Assembly: GCF_963678635.1 (NCBI RefSeq)
Contig: NC_087065.1
Coordinates: 62,088,754 to 62,152,753 of the forward strand
Source: Symsagittifera roscoffensis
Taxonomy: Eukaryota > Xenacoelomorpha > Acoela > Convolutidae
Reading direction: 5' to 3'
DNA: 64,000 nucleotides
How positions within the stretch are numbered: the first letter of the stretch is position 1; every line of letters starts with the position of its first letter. A program made the translations under genes and the position numbers. The notes beneath the pieces are model-generated. The model was not told the DNA's origin, did not search any database, and was given only the letters and a program-made list of their open reading frames with translations. Positions 55,039 through 64,000 of the stretch are shown here, in pieces.

Positions 55039-55540
55039 TCTTCGTGACTTCGGGATGTATATAGGTATGTGTTAACCAGCTCAAGAATTACCCAACCGAC
55101 TTAAGTATTACCCAACTCAAGAATTCTCTAGAAACGTTCCCTTGCAAATACTTGCTGTAGGTGCGGATTATCGCGAGTTCAATCAAGATTTTCCTTTCTG
55201 TTTCTCGCTTCGAGTATAGTTGGATTTTCAACTTTGTTTTTCAAACTTGATCTGAAAACAGAAAGCATATTAAAACTTCACATGTCATATTCCTAACCTA
55301 GAGGCCCCCCTTTTCACCAGTATGGTTAAAATCTTATCATTCTCATATCACTTAAAACAATTCAATTGGAATTTCCTTAAAAGCATGCAGATTCATTTTA
55401 TGTTTTAGCACCGTTAACTCTTTTTTAAAATTCAATTATCATGCCAATCATATCTTAAGATCCCTTTACCTGCGCCGCACCCCAGTACCTAACTCAAGAC
55501 TCCTCCCTCACACCCGACTCGATACCCCCATGTACCCGAC
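55039..55540 (-). other. Spacer between pol and the SGNH frame
   Basis: Contains a polypurine-like tract on the minus strand (GAAAAGGGGGG, 55305-55314), an acceptor-like CTTTCTGTTTTCAG at about 55253-55266, and three imperfect repeats of TTGGGTAATTCTTGAG at about 55075-55130 just before the ATG. The acceptor would allow the SGNH frame to be expressed from a spliced subgenomic RNA. The polypurine tract would instead suggest that gag-pol ends here. The sequence does not decide between them. Confidence 0.4.
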
Positions 55541-58036
55541 TCAGGCGATGCTCAAGTAGTACTTCTTATGAAGATACACCATTATCTCAGTTTCTGCAAA
55601 GACCACATGTAGGATAGCGTACAATTCCCTTGGGCTCAGTTTGCCCCTGTTTGGGTCATACACCGGCATTGAGACCTCTGTTATCCCTCTTTCAATCATG
55701 AAGTCTCGTAATCTTGTTAGTGCCAATATCACGTGTTCGGGATCAATTGTGTTCCTGTCATTGACCCTCGTTACTAGGAAGCACAGATATTTGCCCGGGA
55801 CTTGTGCCACTGACGGTGGAAGCGCTGCCATCCCTCCCAGTCCTGGTCTCTGTCTGAACAGAAACTCTACATTCTGGTACTCTCTTTTGAAGTCAGCTTC
55901 CAATCTTGATTTGAAACTCATGTCCGCCGTGATGCAGATCGCGCTGGTCCTGTTTGACAGGATGAAGTCGCTATCCGTTATCATGATGTTCTCCGAGTAT
56001 TCATTGGGTATTTCGAATTTCGTTTTGAAATTCCGACCTATAGTAGGCTCTGGCTCTTCTTCCTCCAGTTCCAATTCGCTCGTTTCTCTCAATTCCTTGA
56101 GCTTCTTTATCATCAAATTTTCGGTGTGGGTAAGTCCTACCCCCACTCCCCGGACAAAAATATTTATCGACGTCCCCGTCGATGTTGTCGGGTCTGAATT
56201 GTCCTGAGGAATGTCCAGTGGCCTGTCTGTTGCCGTCCATCCGAAAAGAGGGTCCTCTGTCTTCATGTAATTTGCTGCTGATACATCGACTTGCTGAATG
56301 CTTTGTCCTTCGCGGCTCTCGTCTTTGACATCACGCATCCACTCTAGAATCCTCAAGTTCGTGTTCTCCCTCCTCTCTATCTCACTCTGTTCGAGATCCG
56401 TTTCTACTTCTGGCGTCGAGTAATCATCCTGCGGATAATGACCACCATCATCAATGACCTGCCATTCCTCTCCGGCTTCCAGTTCGCCTGCCTTCAGTAA
56501 TTCCTCGCCCAAATTGTCTGGCTGTATCTTATCGATCAAGAAGTCATCCCCGTACCTGTTGTACCTCATGCCGGTGCGTTTACGATTGCCAGTCCTGGTT
56601 TCCGGTGGTGTTGGTCGATCCGGCTCCATCCATTTCGGCACCTCGTCTTGCTCCGGGTCGTTCCAGTCTTCTTCTACAAATGATCCTGCATCAGACCCCA
56701 CTCCTATCTTTTCATTGTCGTCCAAACTCAAGTTCTCATTACCATCATTTTTCTCTCGGGTACCTTTCTCATTCACTTCACACGCTGGCTCTACCACCAG
56801 GTACTCAAGACCCTCCATGTCCTTCGGTATGCACCAATCCTCTGGGGACGGGACGTGAGGCTTCAGATTTTCATAATGTGCCGCTCGCCCAGTACTCAAG
56901 CGATAGAACCGTCCTTGTTGATGAACCTCCGTTATCATGAATGGTCCCCTCCACTTCTTGAGTAGTTTCTTTCTTCCCTTGGGCGGTATTACATTTTGGA
57001 AGACCCACACGTATTGGCCCACTTCATATGGCTTTGCTCTTAATATTTTTTCGTCGTATTTCCTGCGTTGCCTCATTTGCGCTTGCGCCGTGTTCCTCCT
57101 GCATAGCTCGTTCAACTCGTGTTGTCTTTTGATCGCTTCTTTCACGTATGCCTGAGGCGACGTCCTTTTCCCCTCGTATTCCGGGTAACAGAATGTCAGA
57201 GGCATTGCTCTCTCCCTGCCCGTCAACATCATGAAAGGACTGATGCCCGTAGTTGAGTGCTGTGTACTGTTGTAGGCTCCTACTACCTGTGGCAGGTATT
57301 TGTCCCAGTCCGTCATGTATCTTGAGCAGTACACCCTTAACATGTTGACCAGTGTCCTGTTTTGTCTCTCTACCAACCCATTGGTCTGCGGATGATAGGT
57401 CGTCGAGTGTGCTTGAGCAATGTGCGATCTCTTCATCAATTCTTTTGTCAAGTCCCCCACAAAAGCTTTGCCGTTGTCCGACTGGAAAGTCATTGGACAA
57501 CCATACCGCGATATTCAATGCGTTATCAGATGATCACATGTCTCTTCGGCCGAGGCTGTCTGGCACGGAACCGCTTCCGCCAACTTTGTGAAGTGATCTA
57601 TTATAACCAGTATCTGGTTGTATTCCGACTCTGTCATGCAGATTTTTTGATGGTCTATCTGCACCACTTCATTGAACTCCGAGCTCTCAACGGACTTGAG
57701 GGGAAACTTCATCTTCCTTGGGTCTTTTACCTGGAGACATGCCAGGCAGGCATTCACCCATCTCTCGCAAGCTTTTCTCATTCCTGGCCAATCAAATCTG
57801 TGAAGTATCCTTTGTTGTACTTTGTCTATCCCCTGGTGACCCATCTGGTCGTGTGATCTGAAAAGCACCTCTGTCTGGTACAATTGTGGTAGTATGATGA
57901 GGTTGTGTTTGTGTAATATCTTTTCCTCATCTCTCCTCTTGCACGCTACCACTCCATCAGCTGTGTGATAAAGTAAGTCTTTCTTTTCTTTGTAGAACTG
58001 GCTCAAGATCTTGTAGCTGTCTTCCTCAAGTTCCCC
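55541..58036 (-). pseudogene. Ty3/gypsy integrase with C-terminal macro-like domain (nonsense codon)
   Basis: From the deletion junction at ~58036: a zinc-binding H-X4-H..C-X2-C domain (HDQMGH ... CLAC), then the core starting VVQIDHQKI. A TGA at 57515-57517 falls where a Trp of the core is expected; the frame continues in phase with MTFQSDNGKAF and HPQTNGLVERQNRTL. The last two catalytic residues, D and E, are 35 residues apart, so DD35E is kept. A GPF module follows (KKWRGPFMITEVHQQGRF). Counting from the ATG at 57493, ~200-480 is acidic and disordered. Residues ~500-648 resemble TARG1/OARD1 macro domains (YLCFLVTR, LTRLRDFMIERGITEVSMP, VVFAETEIMVY). The loop that carries the catalytic Asp in TARG1 (GCGLDRL) reads DPNRGKL, so ADP-ribose hydrolysis is unlikely. 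The nonsense codon makes this copy non-functional as integrase. Confidence 0.85.
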
Positions 58037-60315
58037 AACTCGCAGGCAAACCCTGTCTTGTCCCTGTCCTGCTTCCTTAGTGGTACTTGCCAAAAGGCCG
58101 AGCCTAAATCAAGAGTCGTAAAAATTTTTGCATCACCTAACTTTGAGAGGCTCTCATCAATCCTAGGTATGGGATAGGCATCCTTCACCGTGACGGAGTT
58201 CAGGTATCGAAAGTCACAACAAAACCTCAACTGGTCGCCTTTCTTTTTGGCCATCACTACTCCACACGCCCACGGTGACTTGGATGGTTCTATCATGTCA
58301 TACTCTAGTAACGTCTCGATCTCTTTTCTACACGCGTCCGATTTGTGTGGGGTCATGCGCCTCGCCCCCTCCCTGTGTGGTACCGCGTTTTCCTCAAGTT
58401 CTATTTCATGCTCAACGAAATTACAACACCCGATATCCGCCTTATGCCTCGAAAAAACTTCCTCGTTCCGCTCTAGTACGTCCTTGATGGCTTCGAGCTG
58501 TTCATCTTTCAGTTTGCCCCTCAAATGTTCAATCTCCGGCAGGACCGGTTTTTCATTTTGCATTTCATCTAGTGTGGGTCGCTCTGGAAAGTTCGAACAG
58601 CTCGAAAGACCATCATCCGTTTCTGACTTAAGTGATTTAATAAGACCTGAAGAATCTTTTATTTTCTGCAATCGTCTCAAGATACAAATTTTGTCCCTGT
58701 GATTGGAACAATCAACAACTTCATTTTGTTTTGAGTTCTCAATTGTTTCATATCGAGTTTTAACCGGTAAAGCATATCCCAGTTTCCTCCCTCTCTGTAT
58801 CGTGATCGGTATATCAAGGGTATTCAACAAGACACTGACGCAGAGGCCGCTCTTCGTTATCGAAAATGATCTTCCTAAAACAGCAGCACTTTGACTATTA
58901 GGATTCGGAACTATGCACACTTGCTTGTTGTCACTTAGTTCAGTGTAATTTTTCATCCTCAAACTTACGATTGCCGCTTCATTAGCTTTTAGCCTCACCC
59001 TCCTACTCAAGAATACCGGTGCTTTGTTTTCATTTGCCATTATTAAATTTACCGGTTTGATTGCGTACCTCCTATCCGGGTTCCGTATCCTGAACATTGC
59101 GTTATTTAGATCAATCGTTACGTCGAAATTCCTGATGAAGTCTCTGCCCAAAATGAATTGGTCAGATTCATCTAGGTTTTCTACCACGATAAAGCTCATC
59201 CACAGGTTACGTTCCCCCAAATTGAGGGCTATTATCGGCGTCCTGCCCAGCACCCGAAGGGCCCCTTTGTTTGCAGCCGACAGCCGTATTCTCGAGTCTA
59301 TCAAGTCACTTTTGTCAAAGCCCATCCTCTCCCAAGTTTCGATTGGTATGACGCTCAAGACTGCTCCCGTGTCAAGCAACCCACGCAACTGAGTCTTTTT
59401 GCCACTTATATCCAGCACGTGCCCTGTCACATCTGCCTCCGTCCCGATGTGCATTGCATCTTCTTCAAGCATGGCGCAGTGTCCAATCGATCTCACTTTC
59501 AATTCTTCTTTCCCTACGTAGATTTGTCCAATTAGGTCTTCGTCACATGTTATCATCGTCTTGGTATAGATGTTAATCCCATCTATATTTAGCATCACCT
59601 CGTGTGGACCATAAGCTTCAGTATATCTGCTATCAACACGTACCGACTTGCTGCCCCCTCTCATGAGTAGTGCTCTCAAGGCTCTAGAAGTCGTTTGTGG
59701 GCTTATACAGTTCAAGTAATCTGCGTACACGTCAATGTGCATTATCGTCTGGTCGCTCGGTTCGCTCAAGTTTCTGGTTACCTCGTGGCCGCCCACTGTG
59801 ATTATCGACCTTATTCTAGCCCCAATTTTCGATATGCCGAATGGCTTTCCCGTCACCATTTTTACAGTGTTACAATTCCCCGTCTTTGTTGAGCCCGGTA
59901 CAGCCTCTGGTGTTTGGTTCGATCCGGTTAATGCTTCGTTGAAATTCTGTCTTTCGATCTCCAGCTTTAGTCGTTGCTCTATTTCTTTCGCAGCCAGATC
60001 CTGTTTTACTTTGGCAATTGCTTCCATCGCCGCTTTCTCATAGTTTATCTTTAGCGAGTTCCCAGCCGCGGACTCTATCGCACCATTAACATGTGTTACA
60101 GCTTTCACTGTTTTCGTCGGCAATTCCGTGCTTGGTGCTCCTAAGTTCCTAGATTCAAACTCGTTTTGTCTATTCCGCTGATTCTGCACTGCCGCTAATG
60201 CCAACTTATGTTTGGGGTGACTCTGGTCCTTGACCGCTTCCCAGAACAAGGGACAATCCATTCTGAAGTGCCCCTCCTGGTTACAGAAGAAGCATCTTGG
60301 CCTATCTTGATGATT
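58034..60315 (-). pseudogene. Ty3/gypsy pol: CCHC, protease and truncated RT
   Basis: The open phase begins after a TAG near 60317 and first encodes a second zinc knuckle, CFFCNQEGHFRMDC. Counting from the Met in that knuckle (60261): aspartic protease LLDTGAVLSVIP with DTG at 297-299 and the flap-side ILGRDF at 360-365. RT begins near 590, with EYDMIEPSKSPWACGVVMAK, FCCDFRYLNSVTVKDAYPIP and FTTLDLGSAFWQVPL (first catalytic Asp ~717). It ends abruptly after KTGFACELG (~743), where the sequence jumps into the pre-integrase linker in another phase. The YxDD box, the thumb and all of RNase H are missing. The element is therefore non-autonomous. Confidence 0.9.
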
Positions 60316-60491
60316 AAGCCACTATAGTACTCGTGTTCCTCCATCTGGCTCATGTCCTCCTCATCTGGTGCATATCCTAGACTCTTCATGCCTTGTTTGT
60401 ATGTTGTGCAGTCAGCCACGTGGTGATCCGACGACCCGCAGTTCGCGCATGATCTGCGCTTGTCCATGTCATCTCTAGGCTTGTACCATGA
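60195..60491 (-). pseudogene. Gag nucleocapsid segment after an in-frame TAG (first CCHC knuckle)
   Basis: In the same phase as gag, immediately after its TAG: SWYKPRDDMDKRRSCANCGS and SDHHVADC, a C-X2-C-X4-H-X4-C-like zinc knuckle. The second knuckle lies in another phase (see 58034-60315), so a frameshift separates them around 60315-60330. The arrangement is either a readthrough/frameshift strategy for making Gag-Pol or two mutations; the nonsense codon and deletion in pol favour mutation. Confidence 0.75.
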
Positions 60492-62339
60492 CTACCTCTG
60501 GGGTTGACTTCCCCCTTGCGTGTTACTGTTTTCTGTATATGAGTATTTCTTGGGTTTCATCAGCATGTATTCCCTTGATTTCTGTCTCATTTCTTCTGGG
60601 GTTGGTGCGCTGTCTTTCGACAATGTGTAGTATGTTGCTAACATTGTCCTTAAGTCGTCACTTTTTACCCCATCAATGAACTTCGAGGCAATGCTAAAGT
60701 TTCTTCTGTTTGTCGACTCCTCTGGGTCACTCCTTCTTCTCAAGCTCTCGAGATCATCTAGGAACCGATCTATTGACTCGTCGTCCCTCTGCCTTCTCTT
60801 TTCAAATCGCATCATCGCTTGGTGACCCTTCATGCTTGACCCGAATCGATTCAGCAATATCTCGAAGATCTTGTCCGCGGTATCGCGTTCTTCTTCTTTC
60901 TTTGCAACCACGCATTTCAATGCCGTGCCTTCCAGGTTACTGAGTATGGCTGTGCATGCTTGCCTTTCATCATTTAAGTTATCTTGTTCTAGATGTAATC
61001 TCATCACTTCCACCCACGTGTCAATGCATCCATCTGAGTCGTCTTTGAATTCTTTTGGCTTCTTGAAAGTTTTCCTTGATTTTCCGTCTCTCCTATCGCT
61101 CGAGTTAGTGTTCCTCGTGGCGAAGGCCTCTAGAGTCCTGTTCATCATCTCCCAAGTGCTTGCCCACGTCATGGCATCCGGACCTGCGTTGCTGCTAGCT
61201 GTTGAGTCCCCCGGACCACTCGTTGTGTTTGAATTCCCACTTCTCATGATTGTTTTATCAGCCGTTGGTGCTATGCTCACCGTATCCCGGGTTAAGGGCA
61301 ACGGTGTCGATTGCCGTTTGCCCCTTTGTGGTTCCACAAAGTCAACTCTGGTGCCTTGCGTGCGATCCGCTGCCGGTCTTTCTTGTGAGGTAGAATTTCT
61401 CAAGATTGCATCCAATTTCGTCTGTATTGCACATGAACTTTCGGCCTGATTCTTGCTCATTGTGTCCAGCCTCTTTTCCAGGCTACCTATTTGGCTGTTG
61501 ACATCATCATATCGGTTTTTCAACTGTTGCAAATCTTTTTTGATGTTCCCTTCTCGTTCTTTATTGGTGGCTTCTACCTTATCTGTCATCTCCTTGAGTC
61601 TCTCGTCTGTTGCCTTAGCCAGGTTAAAATAACTATCCAGATACTCGTGTTTGTTGTATCTTAATTCTTTTCTTATCACTTCTCTGTCCTCTTCGCTGTG
61701 CTTCAGCTTTTTGTCGATCTGATTCAGTTTTGCCATCAAGTCACCTAGCTCAAGAGTAGCCTCTTCATGGTCAGCCGTTGGTCTTTCTTCGGCCGTTGCT
61801 TCTGCTTTAGTTTGTTCCTCTCTCGGATTGGCTTCTGTCGTCTTCGTGCTCACTGTCCCAAATGTTCGTGCTCTTTCAGCTTTTGGTTCTTCAGTCACGT
61901 TCTCTTTCGTTTTTATTCCGACCATCATCGCCAACCTTTCTGTAAAAGATGTCTTTTTTACTTGAGAGTCTTCTTTCACCGTTTCTTCGGTGTTGCCTAT
62001 TGCATCTTCCACATCGTCTATTGGTGAGAACTCTATGGGTTTCGGGTTTGGTTCTTCTGCATTGGGCATTGGAGTTGACTCCGTCGTCTTTTTCTCCAGT
62101 TCATCTACGCTCTGGTCTGGTGTCTCTAGGTCGATTTCGATTGTAGGCTCCACCTGTTTTTCCCTCGCATCTTCTCGCGTCTTGCTCTCGGTGCCACTCC
62201 TCGTGCTGACCATGCTAACTGAAAAGTTATTTCTTGTTTTGCCTGGGCCCCTTGATGTTGTTCCACGCAGCGACGAGTTATATTTCGTGTTTGATCCACT
62301 TGACCTTTTTTCAAGCACCGGTACCCTACTCCGTTTCAT
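60492..62339 (-). CDS. Ty3/gypsy Gag (615 aa)
   Basis: ATG at 62339 (MKRSRVPVLEKRSSG). Residues 50-190 are acidic and Thr/Glu-rich, probably disordered. Residues ~195-310 form a coiled coil (LMAKLNQIDKKLKHSEEDRE and following). Residues ~425-570 are a Ty3-type capsid: DTWVEVMRLHLEQDN, LSNLEGTALKCVVA, FEILLNRFG and ESIDRFLDDLESLRRR in the order typical of gypsy capsids. The frame stops at TAG (60492-60494, context CAGAGGTAGTCATGG) before the zinc knuckle. Gag forms the intracellular particle that packages element RNA. Confidence 0.88.
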   Translation of the reverse strand: MKRSRVPVLEKRSSGSNTKYNSSLRGTTSRGPGKTRNNFSVSMVSTRSGTESKTREDAREKQVEPTIEIDLETPDQSVDELEKKTTESTPMPNAEEPNPKPIEFSPIDDVEDAIGNTEETVKEDSQVKKTSFTERLAMMVGIKTKENVTEEPKAERARTFGTVSTKTTEANPREEQTKAEATAEERPTADHEEATLELGDLMAKLNQIDKKLKHSEEDREVIRKELRYNKHEYLDSYFNLAKATDERLKEMTDKVEATNKEREGNIKKDLQQLKNRYDDVNSQIGSLEKRLDTMSKNQAESSCAIQTKLDAILRNSTSQERPAADRTQGTRVDFVEPQRGKRQSTPLPLTRDTVSIAPTADKTIMRSGNSNTTSGPGDSTASSNAGPDAMTWASTWEMMNRTLEAFATRNTNSSDRRDGKSRKTFKKPKEFKDDSDGCIDTWVEVMRLHLEQDNLNDERQACTAILSNLEGTALKCVVAKKEEERDTADKIFEILLNRFGSSMKGHQAMMRFEKRRQRDDESIDRFLDDLESLRRRSDPEESTNRRNFSIASKFIDGVKSDDLRTMLATYYTLSKDSAPTPEEMRQKSREYMLMKPKKYSYTENSNTQGGSQPQR

Positions 62340-62585
62340 TATTCCTATTTACAATTTCCCTTATTTACAATATTATTATATACACAATTCTATTCTAAGA
62401 ATAAAAAATTTTGTGGAAACAAAATCTTATAAGAAAATATACAACGTGATAAAAACCTTGTTCCAGTTCTCTAAAATTATCGAGTAATTTTCTTTATTCG
62501 TGGTCCCAACTGTGCCGGGTTCCAATTAGTCTTGTTCTGTCTTAATCCTGTCTTAAAACAGCTTGTTGTAATTTTACTTCAATTT
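62340..62585 (-). other. Retroelement 5' leader region
   Basis: AT-rich non-coding stretch with TATA-like runs on the minus strand (TATATAATAATA at about 62370-62385). A TGGAACCCGGCACAGT stretch at about 62500-62515 (minus) starts with TGG like a primer-binding site, but I cannot match it to a tRNA 3' end. No LTR boundary is evident. Confidence 0.35.
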
Positions 62586-63560
62586 TTATACTGTCCTAAG
62601 ACTTCCAGTTACCGTCCCTACTCTTTTTCGCACCGTCCCAGGCTTCCTTTTACTGTCCCAAGACTGTTCGGTAATGTCCCAGTACTCCGTCAGTGTCCCA
62701 AGACCCCTGACCTGAGAGTAGTGTCCCAAGGCTAGTGTCCCAAGGCTAGTGTCCCAAGACCACTGTCCCAAGGCTAGTGTCCCAAGGCTAGTGTTCCAAG
62801 ACTACTGTCCCAAGGCTAGTGTCCCAAGACTACTGTCCCAAGGCTAGTGACCCAAGGCTAGTGTCCCAAGACTACTGTCCCAAGGCTAGTGTCCCAAGAC
62901 TACTGTCCCAAGGCTAGTGTCCCAAGACTACTGTCCCAAGGCTAGTGTCCCAAGACTAGTGTCCCAAGACTACTGTCCCAAGGCTAGTGTCCCAAGACTA
63001 CTGTCCCAAGGCTAGTGACCCAAGGCTAGTGTCCCAAGACTACTGTCCCAAGGCTAGTGTCCCAAGACTACTGTCCCAAGGCTAGTGTCCCAAGACTACT
63101 GTCCCAAGGCTAGTGTCCCAAGACTAGTGTCCCAAGACTACTGTCCCAAGGCTAGTGTCCCAAGACTACTGTCCCAAGACTACTATCCCAAGGCTAGTGT
63201 TCCAAGACTACTGTCCCAAGACCCTTGTCCCAAGACCCTTGTCCCAAGACCCTTGTCCCAAGACCCTTGTCCCAAGACCCTTGTCCCAAGACCACTGTCC
63301 CAAGACCACTGTCCCAAGACCACTGTCCCAAGACCCTGTCCCAAGACCCTTGTCCCAAGACCACTGTCCCAAGACGCTGTCCCAAGACCCTTGCCCCAAG
63401 ACCACTGTCCCAAGACCACTGTCCCAAGACCCTGTCCCAAGACCACTGTCCCAAGACCACTGTCCCAAGACCCTGTCCCAAGACCACTGTCCCAAGACCA
63501 CTGTCCCAAGACTGTATCAAGACTGTTCTGGTCCAACACTGTCCCAGGACTTCTTTGGCA
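62586..63560. repeat. TGTCCCAAGA minisatellite, 14-15-bp unit
   Basis: Regular from about 62720 to 63515: units TGTCCCAAGGCTAG and TGTCCCAAGACTAC alternate (28-bp period) up to about 63210, then TGTCCCAAGACCCTTG and TGTCCCAAGACCAC take over. Looser, older-looking copies extend out to about 62590 and 63560. All three phases on both strands stay open because the unit lacks stop codons, so the frames across it are not genes. It sits immediately upstream of gag in transcription direction. Confidence 0.96.
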
Positions 63561-64000
63561 CTGTCCCAAGACTGTTGACAAGTGTCTGAGCGGTGGGACC
63601 TCTCTCTTCTTCGTTATGGGGACTTCTTGATTCACTGTACCTTGTACCACCACTCAAGCTCTAGTAAAATTTCCCCAAAAACCCTCTCTTAAATGCCAAA
63701 TGCTGACCCCCCTTTTTCTTATTTCTTTTTAATTACCTCTCTTTCAATGTTCCAAGCAACTTGAGACCAAAACCTGTGCGCAGGTATCTTGTGATCACCT
63801 GTTCGTATAAAAACTAAACACAAATCCTCACCAAAATGCAACAAAAATCCAAGTTAGAAAAAGTAATAAAAACGGAAAGATGAGCCCACCTAAAATTCAA
63901 AGGTGACAAATGTCTACCTTCTATCGAAAAAAATGTCTGGTACCTAATTGCCACGCGTTTCCTTCCCCCCTGCTAGCGATCTTATGGGGTATCACAAAAA
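63561..64000. other. Non-coding DNA at the right edge
   Basis: No gene seen. A polypurine-like tract lies on the minus strand at about 63706-63718 (AAAAAAGGGGGG), and a piece resembling the hairpin-repeat family near 63930-63960 (GTCTGGTACCTAATTGCCA) suggests host DNA resumes before the window ends. Confidence 0.45.

Noticed and set aside
62500-62515. Primer-binding site TGGAACCCGGCACAGT
   Set aside because: It starts with TGG but does not correspond to a tRNA 3' end that I recognise, and no LTR end is seen next to it.
63085-63653. Long frames on both strands with VPRPLSQD/GLGTVVLGQW-type repeats
   Set aside because: They are translations of the 14-15-bp minisatellite, which has no stop codon in any phase.
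62340-64000. 5' LTR of the gypsy element paired with 46.1-47.46 kb
   Set aside because: I compared the two flanks by eye and found no extended similarity. An alignment tool is needed to rule out a diverged pair.
1-64000. CRISPR arrays, bacterial operons or a prophage
   Set aside because: Introns, satellites, LINE/SINE relics and animal gene families show this is nuclear eukaryotic DNA. The tandem repeats lack unique spacers.

Overview
This is eukaryotic DNA, most likely from an invertebrate animal. It is AT-rich, genes are sparse, at least one gene is split by conventional GT..AG introns, and stop codons follow the standard code. All recognisable host genes lie on the minus strand. They include a mitochondrial ribosomal protein mL44 (MRPL44), a dehydrodolichyl diphosphate synthase (DHDDS), a C2H2 zinc-finger protein, a divergent GT31-like type II membrane protein and an unrecognised coiled-coil protein. 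I cannot name the species from the sequence.

Layout. 1-5713 is a satellite array of five ~1142-bp units that continues off the left edge, with decayed satellite to about 6975. 7-13 kb is AT-rich and holds a 203-bp fold-back element, a LINE reverse-transcriptase relic and small dispersed repeats. 13.0-18.1 kb has three single-exon reading frames (coiled coil, zinc finger, GT31-like). 23.1-36.2 kb carries the four recognisable DHDDS exons. Its ~10.7-kb first intron holds three tandem-repeat arrays at 27.4-30.3 kb. 33.0-39.05 kb is duplicated head to tail as 39.05-45.36 kb, giving two near-identical intact MRPL44 genes and two copies of DHDDS exon 1 but only one set of DHDDS exons 2-4. Both breakpoints are close to, or inside, a LINE relic.

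47.5-62.3 kb is a large Ty3/gypsy-type retroelement on the minus strand, visibly richer in G+C than the host DNA. In transcription order it has gag, a CCHC knuckle, protease and the start of RT, an internal deletion that removes the rest of RT and RNase H, a DD35E integrase with a GPF module, and a C-terminal domain resembling TARG1/OARD1 macro domains. Beyond pol lies one reading frame of about 2,500 codons broken only by two in-frame stops. Its first part carries a clear SGNH/GDSL-hydrolase domain; the rest I do not recognise. gag-pol is broken (frameshift, deletion, nonsense codon) while this downstream frame is nearly intact. A 14-15-bp minisatellite lies just upstream of gag.

The most novel item is this composite element: a gypsy-like retroelement with a degenerate macro domain fused to integrase, plus a separate SGNH-containing giant frame, tied together by a strand-biased excess of the hexamer CTCAAG. 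I could not identify a pair of LTRs, so the ends of the element, and even whether the downstream frame belongs to the same element as gag-pol, remain unproven.
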